The position numbers and the translations under genes are program-made. This document shows positions 37,427 through 49,707 of a stretch of DNA of 64,000 nt, piece by piece. Positions within the stretch are counted from its first letter, which is position 1. Each line of letters starts with the position of its first letter. The notes beneath the pieces were generated by a model that worked only from the letters and a program-made list of their open reading frames with translations, was not told where the DNA came from and made no database searches. The stretch comes from Anoplolepis gracilipes (Eukaryota; Arthropoda; Insecta; Hymenoptera; Formicidae). Where the stretch lies: assembly GCF_047496725.1 (NCBI RefSeq), contig NC_132973.1, forward strand, positions 13,650,233-13,714,232. Direction: 5' to 3'.

Positions 37427-39954
37427 ACTTAAAGAATAAAAAGTAAACGAAGCGCAATTTATACTTTTATTTTGTCCACAATTTTTTGGAACGAATTCCG
37501 TGGAATCGTTTCTGAGGAGAGTGATCGTCAAGCTCGCGGGCTGTAGATAGCCTGACATTTAAACGCTGCCACGGTCTTGTCTCGACAGCCGCGTCGACAT
37601 CGTGATTTTTCGGAGGAACGTGTCTTTGACGCGAGCATCTCTATCCATGTCGCGGTACGCTATTTGATCTTTCCGATGCGAAAACACGTAGCGGTTTGGC
37701 GTTGCGACACACGATATACTTTGGGCTAACATACGTTTTAGGTCGTTCCATCACGATGGTTTTCTTGGAAAAGCTGTATTCGACAGAATTAGGTTTGCGG
37801 AAAAATTGAGACGGGAAAATAGTTTTGAAGAGCGAGAGAGAAACAGAGAAGGAATTGCAATCTTTCATATTGCACCTCAAAGGCGGAAGGCGTTTGAGAA
37901 ATTGATGCGGTATGAATATGACATAATTATAATTCTTTGAAACTTCACGATAATAACCATCGTTGTCGACATACTAGAGAGTACATGTAAAGCCGATTAC
38001 TATGAATCACATCGATGGAAAATGTATATGTTATTGCTGTAAATTCAATGCATTAATGAACGCGTTACATGCGTATATATATATCGATTAATGACAGATA
38101 TGGAAGATCTTATTATCAGGAATAACGTGGAATATATAATATTTTGAACTATGTAACCGGATATAATATGATTACATACATAATGAAGAAACTTTGCAAT
38201 ATCAATAATATTTGTCGAACAGTAGTATTCACCGAGCGATATACAGTCATACAATTATTTATAGACAAGTAAACAGATTAATTGATGCGATGCGAATGCA
38301 GTAATATTTAATAATATTATTGCAATGATGGCTCTCTTTGAAATATTCCCGTCAAATGTCATATTGGCAGACAGCGGATTACGTTGTCGTTACCCAAAGA
38401 ATTACTGTCGTTAAAAGTCCCGGGATATTTCCATTTTTCAAACAAGTGACTTGACTTTCTTTTGTCTCGGTTTGCGTTATCGCATACGCTTGGGTATGGT
38501 GATTTACGAGCATGTATCGCGGACGTACGGGGGCACTTATCGCGTGTAACCTATATGCGTGGGTAATCTAGAAAGAAATCGTAACGCGACCTAGATGCAC
38601 CGAACACGTTGTAACGTTCCAGATGGACGTAAGTGCCACGCGACCGAGCGGTTTCCAACAGGTCTGGAACATGTTCGCTCGACGTTAATTTTCTCGGCGA
38701 AAAGTACTGTATGCCGAGGAACGAAAGAGAGCTCAATGAAAACAGCTTGCAGGACATTTACTTTCAACACTCTCAATCTAAGAGAAATACGATAAAAATA
38801 TCTTGGTTTACTCTCGGGCGATCAATAAACGATTATCTTTCTTACGGATATTACAACAATTCGAAAAGGAATTTACGTAACACGTTATAAAAATGTTAGA
38901 AATTTTTTTTTCCCTTATTTTCACCGATTTGGTTGTTACTTTAGCAGTTGATATTATTAGTTTTTAGAAAATATATTTCTACAGTAAAAAGAGAAGAGAG
39001 AATACGTAATATGTGAGCGTGGTTAAATAAATACATACATTGAGAAACTATATAAAATCTGATTATTTTTCTTTGATATGCATATCGAACAAGTGGATCT
39101 GTATGTCACCGAAGAAGAATTATCAGATTTTATAGTTTACTCGACGTTGTATTTATTTAAGCGCGTTCATGTTACGTATTCCTTATCATGGATTTTATTA
39201 ATGTCTCTGCAAGGATGTACATACATTACCTTGTACGAGCTCACGACACGTATTTTACATGCGAGAAAGCATCACCAAGCTTACGTTGAAACGCAGCGGC
39301 CTTACGTGACAATACATTTAACTGCCGTTTATACGATTCCATTATGTTGCGCACTAAAATAGGATCTAGTTATCTCGACGAATTTTCCGAGTTAGCCGCA
39401 ATACGGACAACTAAAAATTACATCGTCGACATCAAGGCGACGAATCTCCCGAAGTAGATTACAGCCTCGTCGCACGATGGACGAAGCGAGTGAAATATTT
39501 TTTTTCTCAGATCGTAAATAACCTCGCGTGTTATCTACAGAACCTGATTTAAGATGACTTGCCACGTAAGCAAAGTTCAGCGCGATAACAACGCGAGCGC
39601 GATTTGCATTAGATTTATTTTAAATGAGTATTTTCAATCGCGTAGTTCATCTTGAAGAAATAATATTGAGAGAATTTTTTGACAAGTTGAACTTTAACAT
39701 TGCAAATATATAACAAAAATGCCTAATATATCTATAATTAATTATTTTATCTCAAAAATATTTACTTGCAATATATATTAATAATCCTATAGGATTTAAC
39801 AAATACCCTTACGATTTTCGTCTTTAAATTTAAATTAAACATACAAATTGTTTGAAATTTCTCAACCGTTTGTTATCAATTATATTTCTGTCTACCTCGT
39901 AAACTAATTACAAATTAATTCGTTAAATACTATTTCATGTTTCTCTGTCTTTCC

Positions 39955-39961
<7 letters not shown>

Positions 39962-40021
<60 letters not shown>

Positions 40022-40056
40022 CTTATTTATCTATTTATTTATTTATTTATTTATCT
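39962..40056 (+). repeat. Compound (CT)n and (TTTA)n microsatellite
   Basis: About 28 CT units (39962-40018) are followed by TTTA-type tetranucleotide units (40022-40056). Confidence 0.95.
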
Positions 40057-40376
40057 ACTTACATGTTTTCTGTTTCAATATTACATCCTTTTTTTATGAA
40101 AATTTTTCGTGAAAATAATTCATTTTCGCTCGAGCGTCCATGAGGGATTATTTATACTCATTAAATTTTCTATGGAGCTCTCTCATAGGGCGACGCTAAT
40201 AAAATTAGCGCTATAAATTTTTCACTCGACCGTTTGGTTGCAAAAAAATTCTCTACTTTGACCTCTTTGATTTTATGATGAATTTTATGCATGTTTCATA
40301 TTTAAGAGGATTAATTATAAGTATCGATCGGATAAAAGATTTAGAATTAAGTATCGATTGGTTCAGGTAAGTTTAT

Positions 40377-40526
40377 TTAGGAGTTAATCTGATATACTAC
40401 ATCTTGAAAACACGATGGTGGGTATCTCCTGGGTGACTTTTTGCACAGTGTAGCATTGACTCGACGTCCTCCGCAATTGAAATAGTCGATCTGGCAAATC
40501 TCGACGATGGTCTCCCGATAACGAAC
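40377..40526 (-). CDS. Candidate minus-strand terminal exon, four cysteines, hypothetical
   Basis: On the minus strand an AG at 40528-40527, preceded by a weakly T-rich stretch, is followed by a 49-codon frame ending at TAA (40379-40377). The stop overlaps AATAAA (TAAATAAA), so acceptor, ORF, stop and a possible polyadenylation signal are in order. The peptide begins VRYRETIVEI and has Cys at residues 11, 18, 28 and 39 (spacings 6, 9 and 10) and an NAT glycosylation sequon. It reads like a small extracellular domain, but I recognise no family. No partner exon upstream on this strand is identified. Chance is a serious alternative at this length. A perfect + strand donor, CAG|GTAAGT (40364-40372), abuts the block. 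Confidence 0.15.
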   Translation of the reverse strand, partial: VRYRETIVEICQIDYFNCGGRRVNATLCKKSPRRYPPSCFQDVVYQINS

Positions 40527-42061
40527 CTATAGTTTAAAAACTTGAAATGCAAACTTACTCGACCGCGAGTAACAGTTCACTATAGCTCAGCATTTTTCTG
40601 AGATTTCTATTTCGCTCCACTTTTTTCTTAGGTTCTTTTTCTCTTGTACGAAGTGCCCTTTGTGCCAAGGCACGCCCATATTAAACTCCGGGGCAATCTG
40701 AACCAGTACGAATGGTTCTTATTTTCAGCACGGCACCCATGGGGAACATATGAAATTCCTGAAGAGCTATCATTTCTACGCCACGTACAGACCATAACTT
40801 ATTTTATTATCAGCTTCTTTTCGTGATATCGGCACTGGATTATGTACAAGTGTTATTCCCTAGTTTGCTGTTAATTATTGGTGAGTTTTCACACGTACGG
40901 AATACTGTTTACGTTGCTCATAAATCTCAACGTGACGTATATCTATAATTTAATGATGAGATCGCACTTTGTGACAGGTAATTCCGCGAGATAAATAATA
41001 AAAAATTTTGATAGACACATATAAATTTCTAAAATGTTAAAAATAATATTTACACAGTAATAAAATAATTGTATGTAATAGAAAAGAAGACAAATTACAA
41101 AATTATCCGTCAGGCTATTTTCCAGAGTAGATATGTACACGTAACATTAATTTAGGATAATAAAGCTTTTTTTTCCACGAATGTAAAATATCGCCATGAA
41201 AGTTAGAGCTCTATTCACGCCCGAAATTATTCGATGTTAAATTACATTATTACACTAACTTTATTTTTTATGTTCAAGACTTCTTCCTTTTCTTACAATC
41301 TCGTTGAATTTTACCGAGAACCAATTCGATTAGGAGGACAAGTGTTTCCGACTAAATTATGTCGAAAGAATGGTCGAATAGAACCTTGACAGAAATTAAA
41401 AACGTACAGTCGACAATGGTGTGATGTCTTTCCGCACTAAACTAATTTCATTATCTCCAACGGCGAGAATCCTTGGATAGTAGTATGTCTCTTAAAAGCG
41501 GAAACGCGTTTTAAGGTGCGGTGTCGTTTAACTGAGTTCGTCTCTCTTCGCTTTCTTCTTTTCCTCTGCGGTTGAAACGAAACGTCATGCGGTTTTGCTT
41601 TGTGAGAGAAGGCAATATTAAACTCGCTCTTACTTTTTCTCTAATTTCATTTATTGTTGATTTATTATTTTCGATTTCAATGTTATTAATCATAGGATTA
41701 CGAGGCTCGTTTTTTGAAATGAGAATTATGAAAAAAGATGCGATCTTAAGAAATCCAGAGATACGACAAATGTACTCGCGTTATCTTCCTCAAAGGAAAT
41801 GTCTCTCGTACGTTGTCTACTTTAATTTAATTCTTTTAATTACAATTTCCTACCTCGTTTAATTACGTTAGCAGGGCGTCTTTCCTAGGGATTAAAGTCT
41901 TTCTTGATACGATTTTTTAATATTAATTTAAAAATAATTATCAGAATAATCTTTAAAAATAATTACTAGACAATTTTTGGCGGCACAACAAAGCTATTAC
42001 TAGATTATTGTTGAAACAATTGCGAACACGGTGAAAGCATAATTAATAATCTGATCCTCGT

Positions 42062-42092
42062 TTATTAGCGCCGCTTTGAGCGGCGCTAATAA
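42062..42092. other. Perfect GC-rich hairpin, 14-bp stem
   Basis: ATTAGCGCCGCT and AGCGGCGCTAAT, extended by two T-A pairs, flank a 3-nt loop TTG. It is strikingly GC-rich inside very AT-rich DNA. A smaller related hairpin, GCTAAT-AAA-ATTAGC, occurs at about 40195-40209. A protein-binding palindrome or a transposon terminus remnant are both possible. Confidence 0.7.
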
Positions 42093-42595
42093 TTTTATAT
42101 CTTTAATAGATAATTAATTACATCACTATACGATAATTAATATTAAGGCGGTATCAAGATACGCATAGTTGAGCATAAAAATAGTTTTTATTTTGTTTGC
42201 TTGCTTAATTGACGCTCTACTTTCCCCTTGACGAGATTACGTCTCATCTTAAGCTTGATAGAAGCAATATTATTGCATATATTATTCTTGCTCTCTCTAT
42301 TATTATCCTACAATTTTAAACATGTATATATTTCATTCCTTATTCTAAAAATGTGATTGCAATTTTCTTTTGCATTTATCTTCTCATTTGCCACAATTCC
42401 TCTGCGGAATGTTTGTTTCAAAATAATTAAGCTAACATATGTTACAATATGTAATTTTTTTACTGATTTTAAAAAGGACCAAACCGAAGTAATTTTTGAA
42501 TAACGTCCATTTAATATAAACAGAAATCTATTTATAATTTTATATGTAGTATGTGTCTTAATACATGTACAGCCTTTAATATGTATTTTGTGTGC

Positions 42596-42598
<3 letters not shown>

Positions 42599-42643
<45 letters not shown>
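42599..42643 (+). repeat. (TA)n microsatellite
   Basis: About 22 TA units after a short TG-rich lead. Confidence 0.95.
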
Positions 42644-42646
<3 letters not shown>

Positions 42647-43922
42647 ACATATATTTTATTATTTCTGGTATTTTCTGTATTACACGATATATAAAATTAA
42701 ATATGATATATAGAATGTTGTCCAAAATTATATCGTGTATTCTATATCACTTAAAAGAGAGTTAATTAGATATAATTAAAATTCCAAATCTATCATTTCT
42801 ATCATGATGTAACACTAGATGATTATATCTAGTTTAATTATAATATACGAACATAATACAGATACGTTCGGTCCCTTATATAGGATACAGAATACGGATA
42901 GCTCATATAACGACTCGATGCACACAATTTATCACTTTATCTAATTATTAATCATAGACGAGGTAATTGCGCATTAATTAACTATTCGCTATTCTTGTTA
43001 CAGTACAAATCACGATATTATCCATTAAAATAATTACATTATGCATAAGTGAAAATAGCGTATATATTAGTATCCCGACTTTTTAATAAAATTAAAGGTT
43101 GGGAAGGGAAAAATAATGCTAGCGGATCAAGTCTGGGAATAAATATACTGTAAAAACCCGCAATCATTCGCGGAATTGGAAGAAGTCTCGCTCGATGAGA
43201 GACAAATGAAGAATTAAGAAGCGAAGTTTAACCACTTCCAAAAACACACGTGGTTAGCCATTAGTGGCAGAAACAGGCGGGTGGCTCGTACCAACGATAG
43301 ATGAATCGAAGGAACAAGAAGAACGGAGAAGAGGAGGAATAAAAAGAAGACATTACGACTCGTCCGGTAAAAAGGCGAATCAAACAGGCCGTGATGATAC
43401 CCGGATGTTCTAATCGTATTAAATGGACCCGGTGGTTCCCCGATGTGAAGAGCTTCTTTTTTCCATCCTACATATCTCCTCGAGATGCCCGTAAACGAGC
43501 AAAGCACCGCACAGAATTGTGGGAAACTCGACAGGTGCGAGAAAACCCCACGCCATGTTTCGAGGGAACCCCCATAAGCGCTATCTTCCTCACAGCATCG
43601 AGCCTCGCGGTTAACGTTACCGAAAGTAATTTAACGTGCTCGGGTCAGGCTTCGTAATCACCTTTACAGGCTATTTTATAAACTTTGGAAGGAAAGAAAA
43701 AAGAGGGAAAACTCTCTGCGCTGGTTAGAATAACGCTGGAAAATTGCCGTTAATAACAATTCGCCTGGCAATAATAGTGTGGTTTCCTCGATCACGTCAC
43801 ATTTTATATTCATCCAACTCTTCCAATTCGTTACTTATATACATGGCCTATAATTTACTCATGTGCGTAAAATTTTATCAAATTATGCGTCTCATGCACC
43901 AAATAATCTATGCATCGATTAA

Positions 43923-43929
<7 letters not shown>

Positions 43930-43955
<26 letters not shown>
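43930..43955 (+). repeat. (TA)n microsatellite
   Basis: About 13 units preceded by a short CA run. Confidence 0.95.
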
Positions 43956-44693
43956 GTTTTCTTCTCACATTAATAGAACAAATCTATTAATTTTATTTTA
44001 CTAATTAATAGCGATATACATTAACGACACACAACTAACTCGTATAAACCTATTTTGTATGTGTATGAGCGTATATATGCATCTACGTGGGTATAATTAT
44101 ATAACGATGGTAACCGCCTCCGATTTCTCATTGTTGAAATATACATTAGCAATTAGGTAAATTCTTGTTTAGCTTATTATCGCAATGCATAATTATATAG
44201 GAATAGGCTTCCAATGAGGTGAATAATTCCCAAACGTATAACGCGGCCATTACTCATTGACTATTAATTATTATCGCGTTGAGCACCTGTTGTTTACGGC
44301 TTGATTACGATGTTAACCGGTTTTATCGGTGCACGACGCTTAAATCTCAATTTGCGTCAGACTGGGAACTATGTTTAAACATAGTAATCGCACGATAAGG
44401 CGATAATAATACTCGCCTATGTATTTTTTTTTTATTCGCACGCCTAGTCGCATTCTATAATATATCGAGAAACGCGCGGCCTCGTAAATCACATTATTAC
44501 CGCGGGAGTGCATTAAAGAGAGGCCATGCATTACGAAAATGTTCGCGAATAGATCCGTCGCATGGTTTAAAGTTAGTGCGGCAGCTATCGCCATTAGTTA
44601 CGACTTTGCGTGGCGCTTTCCACTAGGAAGTCGATCACCTTACGAATCACCCTACGTAGGAAAGTACGGGGGAGCAGGTAATACGGAAGAGCT

Positions 44694-44699
<6 letters not shown>

Positions 44700-44741
<42 letters not shown>

Positions 44742-44808
44742 TAGCTCGAGATATATATATATATATATATATATATGTATAGATATATACAAACACACAC
44801 ACACACAC
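44700..44808 (+). repeat. Compound (AG)n-(AT)n-(AC)n microsatellite
   Basis: AG array 44700-44730, AT array about 44750-44776 and AC array about 44792-44808 in succession. Confidence 0.95.
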
Positions 44809-45354
44809 AGATATTGAGTATGGTGCAACTACGGGTAACTTCGATACGTACTAAACTTCCAAGTGGCAAGTGGATCGACTACGTCTTTTTATCAATGTGC
44901 CTGAGTAACTTCGATTTGTTGTCGGAATCGAAGTAACCGATAAGAACCGTCTCAGTGCGATACGACGGCGACGGTGCGGCATATTCCACTTAAACTCTTG
45001 GTATCCAAGCATTGCACCTTTTTACCGCGCCGATGTTCGAAATAGGTGTTATTTCTTATTAATCGGTTTTTTATCCGATATATAACTTTGAGTACTTTGC
45101 GCCGCGATCGCTACAATCAAAATTCGAATTAACGGAAATCATTTCTAGAACCCTTTCCTAAAGTTTCTACTCGAAACGGCTGTGAGTTTGTTATGAAATT
45201 AAATTAGTACCTCGTTTTTCTTGCTCCCGCGAGAATATGATTATCGATATATTTAACAAGATTATGAATGTATGGCGAATTTAATAGATCGACGCGTGGG
45301 TGTATAAAAGCTTTTTCTTTTTTAATCTGAATGTTTTTGCTATAGATTTCATTA

Positions 45355-45548
45355 CACGCTGAAAAAAAAAAAATAATGTTGAATCAACATCATTATAGTT
45401 GAAATTTATTTCATTAATTTAACAACATTTCATTAATTGAACATCAATACGCGGCGTATTAATTTGATTAATAATGTTGTTGAATGAATAAAATAAATTT
45501 CAATTACAATGGTACTGTTGAATCAACACTATTTTTTTTTTTTCCGTG
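45355..45548. mobile_element. MITE-like element, palindromic over almost its full length
   Basis: The left end CACGCTG-A(12)-TAATGTTG mirrors the right end, which on the minus strand reads CACGG-A(13)-TAGTGTTG. The match continues inward through GAAATTTATTTCATT on the left and its counterpart on the right, then through the inner halves around a centre near 45452 (GCGGCG). The whole 194 bp folds back with modest mismatch. There is no ORF. The ends CACNG plus an A run may be diagnostic of a family. No clear target duplication is visible. Confidence 0.8.
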
Positions 45549-46072
45549 CAGATATAGGTACGTGAAGAAAAATTTATTTTTCGGGAAAGAAAATATACGC
45601 TTTATTCGTCTTTTATTTTCTCGCGCACACGATCTTTCGACCAGATACACATCTTACACGTATCTACCGGCTTTCAACTAACTATATTTATGTCTATCCT
45701 CTATATCTTTTCTCTCGGACGAGACAAGCCAGGCGACTGGTTCAGCCCGCGAGAGGCAACTTTAACCAACTTTGCTGATTTACAAAACAGACATCCTTTG
45801 CGCGAGATAGTAACGCGCGCGCAGAGACGGAAGAGTCAGAAAAGGGTCAGGAAAGGTGAGAAACAAAGAGCACGTTGATAAAGAGCGGTCGTGAGATAGA
45901 CGGCAAGGAGAGAAGGAGAGACGACAAAACGTACATGTTCGCTGGGACACATTGTTTGTCGGCGAGGTGTCGACAGAGCGCATGGAATCCATAGTGTTCC
46001 TCTCTCGTTCTCACCTTCAACCTACATTGTGCTGCGGCACTGGAGAAAGAATAGCAACATATAACCTCTTTT

Positions 46073-46075
<3 letters not shown>

Positions 46076-46167
<92 letters not shown>
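46076..46167 (+). repeat. Compound (CA)n(TA)n microsatellite
   Basis: About 22 CA units (46076-46119) and about 20 TA units (46127-46167) separated by a few bases. The same CA-then-TA order is seen at 26542-26590. Confidence 0.95.
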
Positions 46168-46171
<4 letters not shown>

Positions 46172-47354
46172 GTATAAATATATATTTGTATATATTACGT
46201 TTATGGAAAAAAGAAATCAGACACTTTTGTAACGAAACTTACAAAAGAACGCTCGCCCGATCTGCTGAATCCGCCGAGTGTCCGAATCCCGATAACGTGT
46301 CGATTACTGCTTTTAATGGTCTTGAAGAGGAAATCGTTTATATGTATATCTCTTAGCACGGAAACTTTAAACGCGCGCACCAAGATGCCACACAAATGTA
46401 CACATACGTAACTTTATTAGCAGTTAATATGTACATCTGCGTAAAATACAGAAAGTCGCGACAAAACTACGTTGAGTATAATCAAAGTTATGTATTAGAG
46501 TATATTTTACTTGTAAGTGTAAGAAGAGTGAGAACCTATTAAAATTAGAATGGAAAATTTAAATAAAATTGAGAATTAATGCGGATTTTGAAACTCAGTA
46601 TCTGTAATTGTTTAAAATTTGCCATATATATTATTCTTATGTACACATTATTATTTTATCGTCGATACAATAAGGAATGTCGATATTACTTTTGCGCAAG
46701 AGAAAAAATATATCCGAGAAATATTCGTCGATAGCATGAACGAAGATGTTGAGATATTTGCGATGCGAGTCGCAAAAGTGTGTACTCGACAAGAATCACA
46801 TGTGCCGTATTCCTCCTTCGGATTCCAGTAAAATCTATTTGATCAAGTCAACGAGAGATAGTACTATGAGATAGTACGTTAGAAAAAGTATGTTAGGGAA
46901 AAAGAATTATTTGCCTTGCTTTTTGTTTATAAAAGCAGAAATTATCACGAGCAGAAAATTTTTTTCTATAATTCCAAATAATATTCATATTTTAATAGAT
47001 TTAAAATATAATAATATATAATAATCCTGAATAAATATATAGTAAATATTATAAATACCTATTAATTTTTATAAAAATGTGACATGTGCAAAAAATTAAT
47101 TGTCATAAATGTTTAACTTATAATTTTTTTATATTTGCATAATTTAATGTTATATTTATCAAACATTTTTCGTTTGAATAGAATATTATAAATTATATAG
47201 AATGAGCATACATTCTGTCTGAATGGCACTTTACTGCTGATATACGGTTCAATAATGTAATATGTACTAATACAAGTGAGCTCTATATGCTAAATAAAAT
47301 GTGAGCTATACTAATTATGGATGACAAATAATTTCACGGTAGGAAGTAGGCCAA

Positions 47355-47534
47355 TTAACGTTGACTGATCGACGTTTTGTTTTGAATAGGCATGTCTGCC
47401 TTGCGATCATGATATATGTAAGGGTCTATTAATGGATTAATCTCCTTCACAATGATAATTGTCTCACGCACATCCTCAACGTATGGTCCTAATGCCAGGA
47501 GAGGTAGTCCGATTGAATTTGCCAGCGTGGCCAT
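47355..47534 (-). CDS. Unrecognised 59-aa ORF, protein-like composition
   Basis: The ATG at 47534 gives a 59-residue frame ending ISQR. It contains LANSIGLPLLALGPYVEDV and later INPLIDPYIYHDRKAD. Composition is balanced, without low-complexity bias, and hydrophobic and charged stretches alternate as in a folded protein. An in-frame TAA lies 15 bases upstream of the first sense codons, so a longer version would need splicing; possible AG acceptors lie just upstream. I recognise no family. It may be a chance frame or a fragment of a decayed gene or transposon. Confidence 0.12.
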   Translation of the reverse strand: MATLANSIGLPLLALGPYVEDVRETIIIVKEINPLIDPYIYHDRKADMPIQNKTSISQR

Positions 47535-49161
47535 TTCCAATGGTTTGCTGGATTACGTCTACGCTGATTCATCCCGTGTATATACAACTGCTGTCATAAC
47601 TAGTGACACGGGGTTTCGAGCATATGAATAGAATCGTGGACGAGTGTCCTGTGCAGCGCCGACCTAGATCAAGCCTAACCAAAGCTACCTTTATCGTCTG
47701 ATACCGTCTCTCGGGAAAGCATTACTTAAGGTGTAAGGATGTTCGAGCCCAGAATCGTCTTATCATTCACGGTTACTCTCGTAGAATCCTACTATTTGCA
47801 CGTAATTCGGTAGTTCCCTCGAGGAGAGAGTGGAAAAACAGATATTATATTATTATTATATTATTTTCAGGTATGGTACAATAATTTGTTACATCATTTG
47901 TGTTGCTCATTCGTCTCATTATTACATTTGCTAATTGCATATTAATTTATTGTACGTGAGAATCCCTATTTCGGTTAAATATTATTGTTAATGAAATAAC
48001 AAATGACCTTACCTTCGGCGAAAATAATAATTCAGACGGCATCTCTCTTTCACAGTTGTATATTTTAAGTTCGATCGTTTCTAGGATGGCGAGAATACTC
48101 TTGCGATTTGATTCAAAGTTATGCGGTGGAAACACTCGTGCTATCGGACAACTTTGCGTCTTCTTGGCGTGCGAAATAAAAAAAAAATGATAGGAATGGG
48201 AAAGAACCCGCTGACACTTTTATACGAACTGACGTAACGGTCGCATCGACACGCAGCAGTGCCGATCCATTATGCATGCTTCTCTCGAATCTTCTTTGCT
48301 CCCTCGTTTCCGATCTTTCCTGATCCTAAGTGCAGCGTAGTCGTCACTCCTAATACGTTCCGATGCTTGCCCGCATTTTATTTTTAATGTCGTGGGAAAA
48401 TTTTGCACTTTACATTCTTTGTTCTTCTCTTGCCTAGATAATGATAATATAGTGACTTCATCTTTTCAGACGAATTCATTCTTTCGTTGCAGACGCGCGT
48501 ATAATTTACTTACGTTATTATTTCGTATAATTTATGTGTGTGTGGTTTATTTCTTATTTAAGTTCCCATTAATAATTTTATTACAGCTTTTCATATTCCG
48601 TTATTTACGTGAAAATAATGACTTTTATGGATTAATATATCTCTTTATCGCGCTATTTTGAATTACCATTATCTGTATCTTTCATTAAGGCATTTATTTA
48701 TAACCGTATAAATTTGATAGATGATGATTCAATTATCTCGGAAATGAAAGATATAAGGTCGTTATCGGATGGTCGATAGTCGGATGGTAAGTTTTATGGC
48801 ACTAATAAGCTAAATATATACCGATCATGTGATGTTTCTTCCCGTTCGAGGAACCTAGCGTGACTTTACGCCGTTGTAAAAACGTAGGTATACGATATAT
48901 CGAGATTGTTCGTTCGACGGTCGAGTAGGTCTGATCATGGTTTTCTATAGTTCCGTATACATTCAGCGATATTCGATTTCCTTTCACTATTTATCTGATT
49001 CCCTTCTCTTTCCCTCGAATACTTTTTCTAATACGATATCATTTAGAAAACTGCTATAAAGAGAAAGATTGTTATTTGTTCCCTTTGTAAAAGTAAAAAA
49101 AAAGTCAATGGTTATTGAGTCAAATGACATCATAACGTGAATTAGATATTTATTTAGATTA

Positions 49162-49707
49162 ATGGAATCTGATTGTTTAAAAAAATTTGCGCGTTCCGTC
49201 TTCGCAGAGAAGCACGGAAAGCGATTTGAGATTAAGGGAGCGCAAGAGAAACTCGAAAGCGATGTAAAATATTTTTCCGTTTTATCCCGGGAGGGGGAGA
49301 GGGGGGAGGGAGGGAGGGAGGAAAATGTTGGTCGTTCATTTCCCGAGGCGATTTCGGCAGCGAGCCGAATAGAATCAATTATAGTGGATTTAACGAAAAC
49401 TTCCCCGCATATTCATCCGCTCGCGCGACGATTTGCATATTCCGGGCGTCGTCTCGTCAAATACGGGATGCAACACACGCAGAAGCCCCAAGGATGTACA
49501 TATGTAAATCGGCAGCGAGAAGGTTGTCGAGTTTGTAGGGCTCCTCTTTCCCTCTTCTCCCCCGAAAACGGGTTTCGGGCGGACGGTGTAGTCAGGGATG
49601 ATGCATCGGCCTGGTACGTGAGGATTCGCGTGAGAGATCACGAGTATTTCTTTTATCTCATATATTATGAGTTTTATGTTCGCCCGTCAGAACATTTATT
49701 TGTTTGA
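49162..49707 (+). CDS. Longest ATG ORF in the window (181 aa), unrecognised
   Basis: The ATG at 49162 opens 181 codons to TGA at 49707. By rough estimate, a frame this long is unlikely in uniform 40% GC DNA, but this segment is GC-richer and includes a G/A-rich tract that lacks stops. The protein begins MESDCLKKFARSVF. It has a Gly/Glu/Arg-rich low-complexity segment at about residues 43-55, a cysteine-containing middle (QREGCRVCRAP) and an aromatic C-terminus (YFFYLIYYEFY). No domain, signal peptide or splice boundary is convincing. An 83-codon frame on the opposite strand shows the region is generally stop-poor. It could be a lineage-specific gene, an unspliced exon or chance. Confidence 0.18.
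   Translation: MESDCLKKFARSVFAEKHGKRFEIKGAQEKLESDVKYFSVLSREGERGEGGREENVGRSFPEAISAASRIESIIVDLTKTSPHIHPLARRFAYSGRRLVKYGMQHTQKPQGCTYVNRQREGCRVCRAPLSLFSPENGFRADGVVRDDASAWYVRIRVRDHEYFFYLIYYEFYVRPSEHLFV
49289..49321 (+). other. G-quadruplex motif
   Basis: At least six runs of three or more G are separated by one to three bases (GGGAGGGGGAGAGGGGGG and onward), well above the minimum for an intramolecular G-quadruplex. Confidence 0.8.

Larger units (their letters stand above)
26957..40204. other. Long noncoding stretch
   Basis: No exon is recognised. Notable content: TA-rich block at 27300-27345; purine-rich tract 29580-29770; GC-rich block 31440-31760 with several C runs on the + strand; TG/TATG-type runs near 33590-33635 and 34680-34740; C15 at 34792-34806; T20 at 37407-37426. 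About 36946-37300 is open in three frames without a recognisable protein. A 131-codon ATG frame (28982-29377, +) is AT-rich and unrecognised. Confidence 0.5.
40527..45354. other. AT-rich noncoding stretch
   Basis: Contains a hairpin (42062-42092), TA arrays and a compound array, listed separately. A hydrophobic 92-residue frame at about 41587-41862 (+) looks membrane-like, but this is expected from T-rich DNA. No exon is supported. Confidence 0.5.
45549..49161. other. Noncoding stretch
   Basis: Contains a long compound array (46076-46167) and a short unrecognised frame (47355-47534, minus). 46.9-47.3 kb is very AT-rich. No exon is supported. Confidence 0.5.

Noticed and set aside
40644..40826. 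60-codon frame after a possible acceptor (TTCTTATTTTCAG at about 40729)
   Set aside because: No ATG-supported or domain-supported frame; alternative phases stop quickly.
41587..41862. 92-residue hydrophobic frame that looks like a two-pass membrane protein
   Set aside because: T-rich DNA gives hydrophobic translations by default; no splice site or family evidence.
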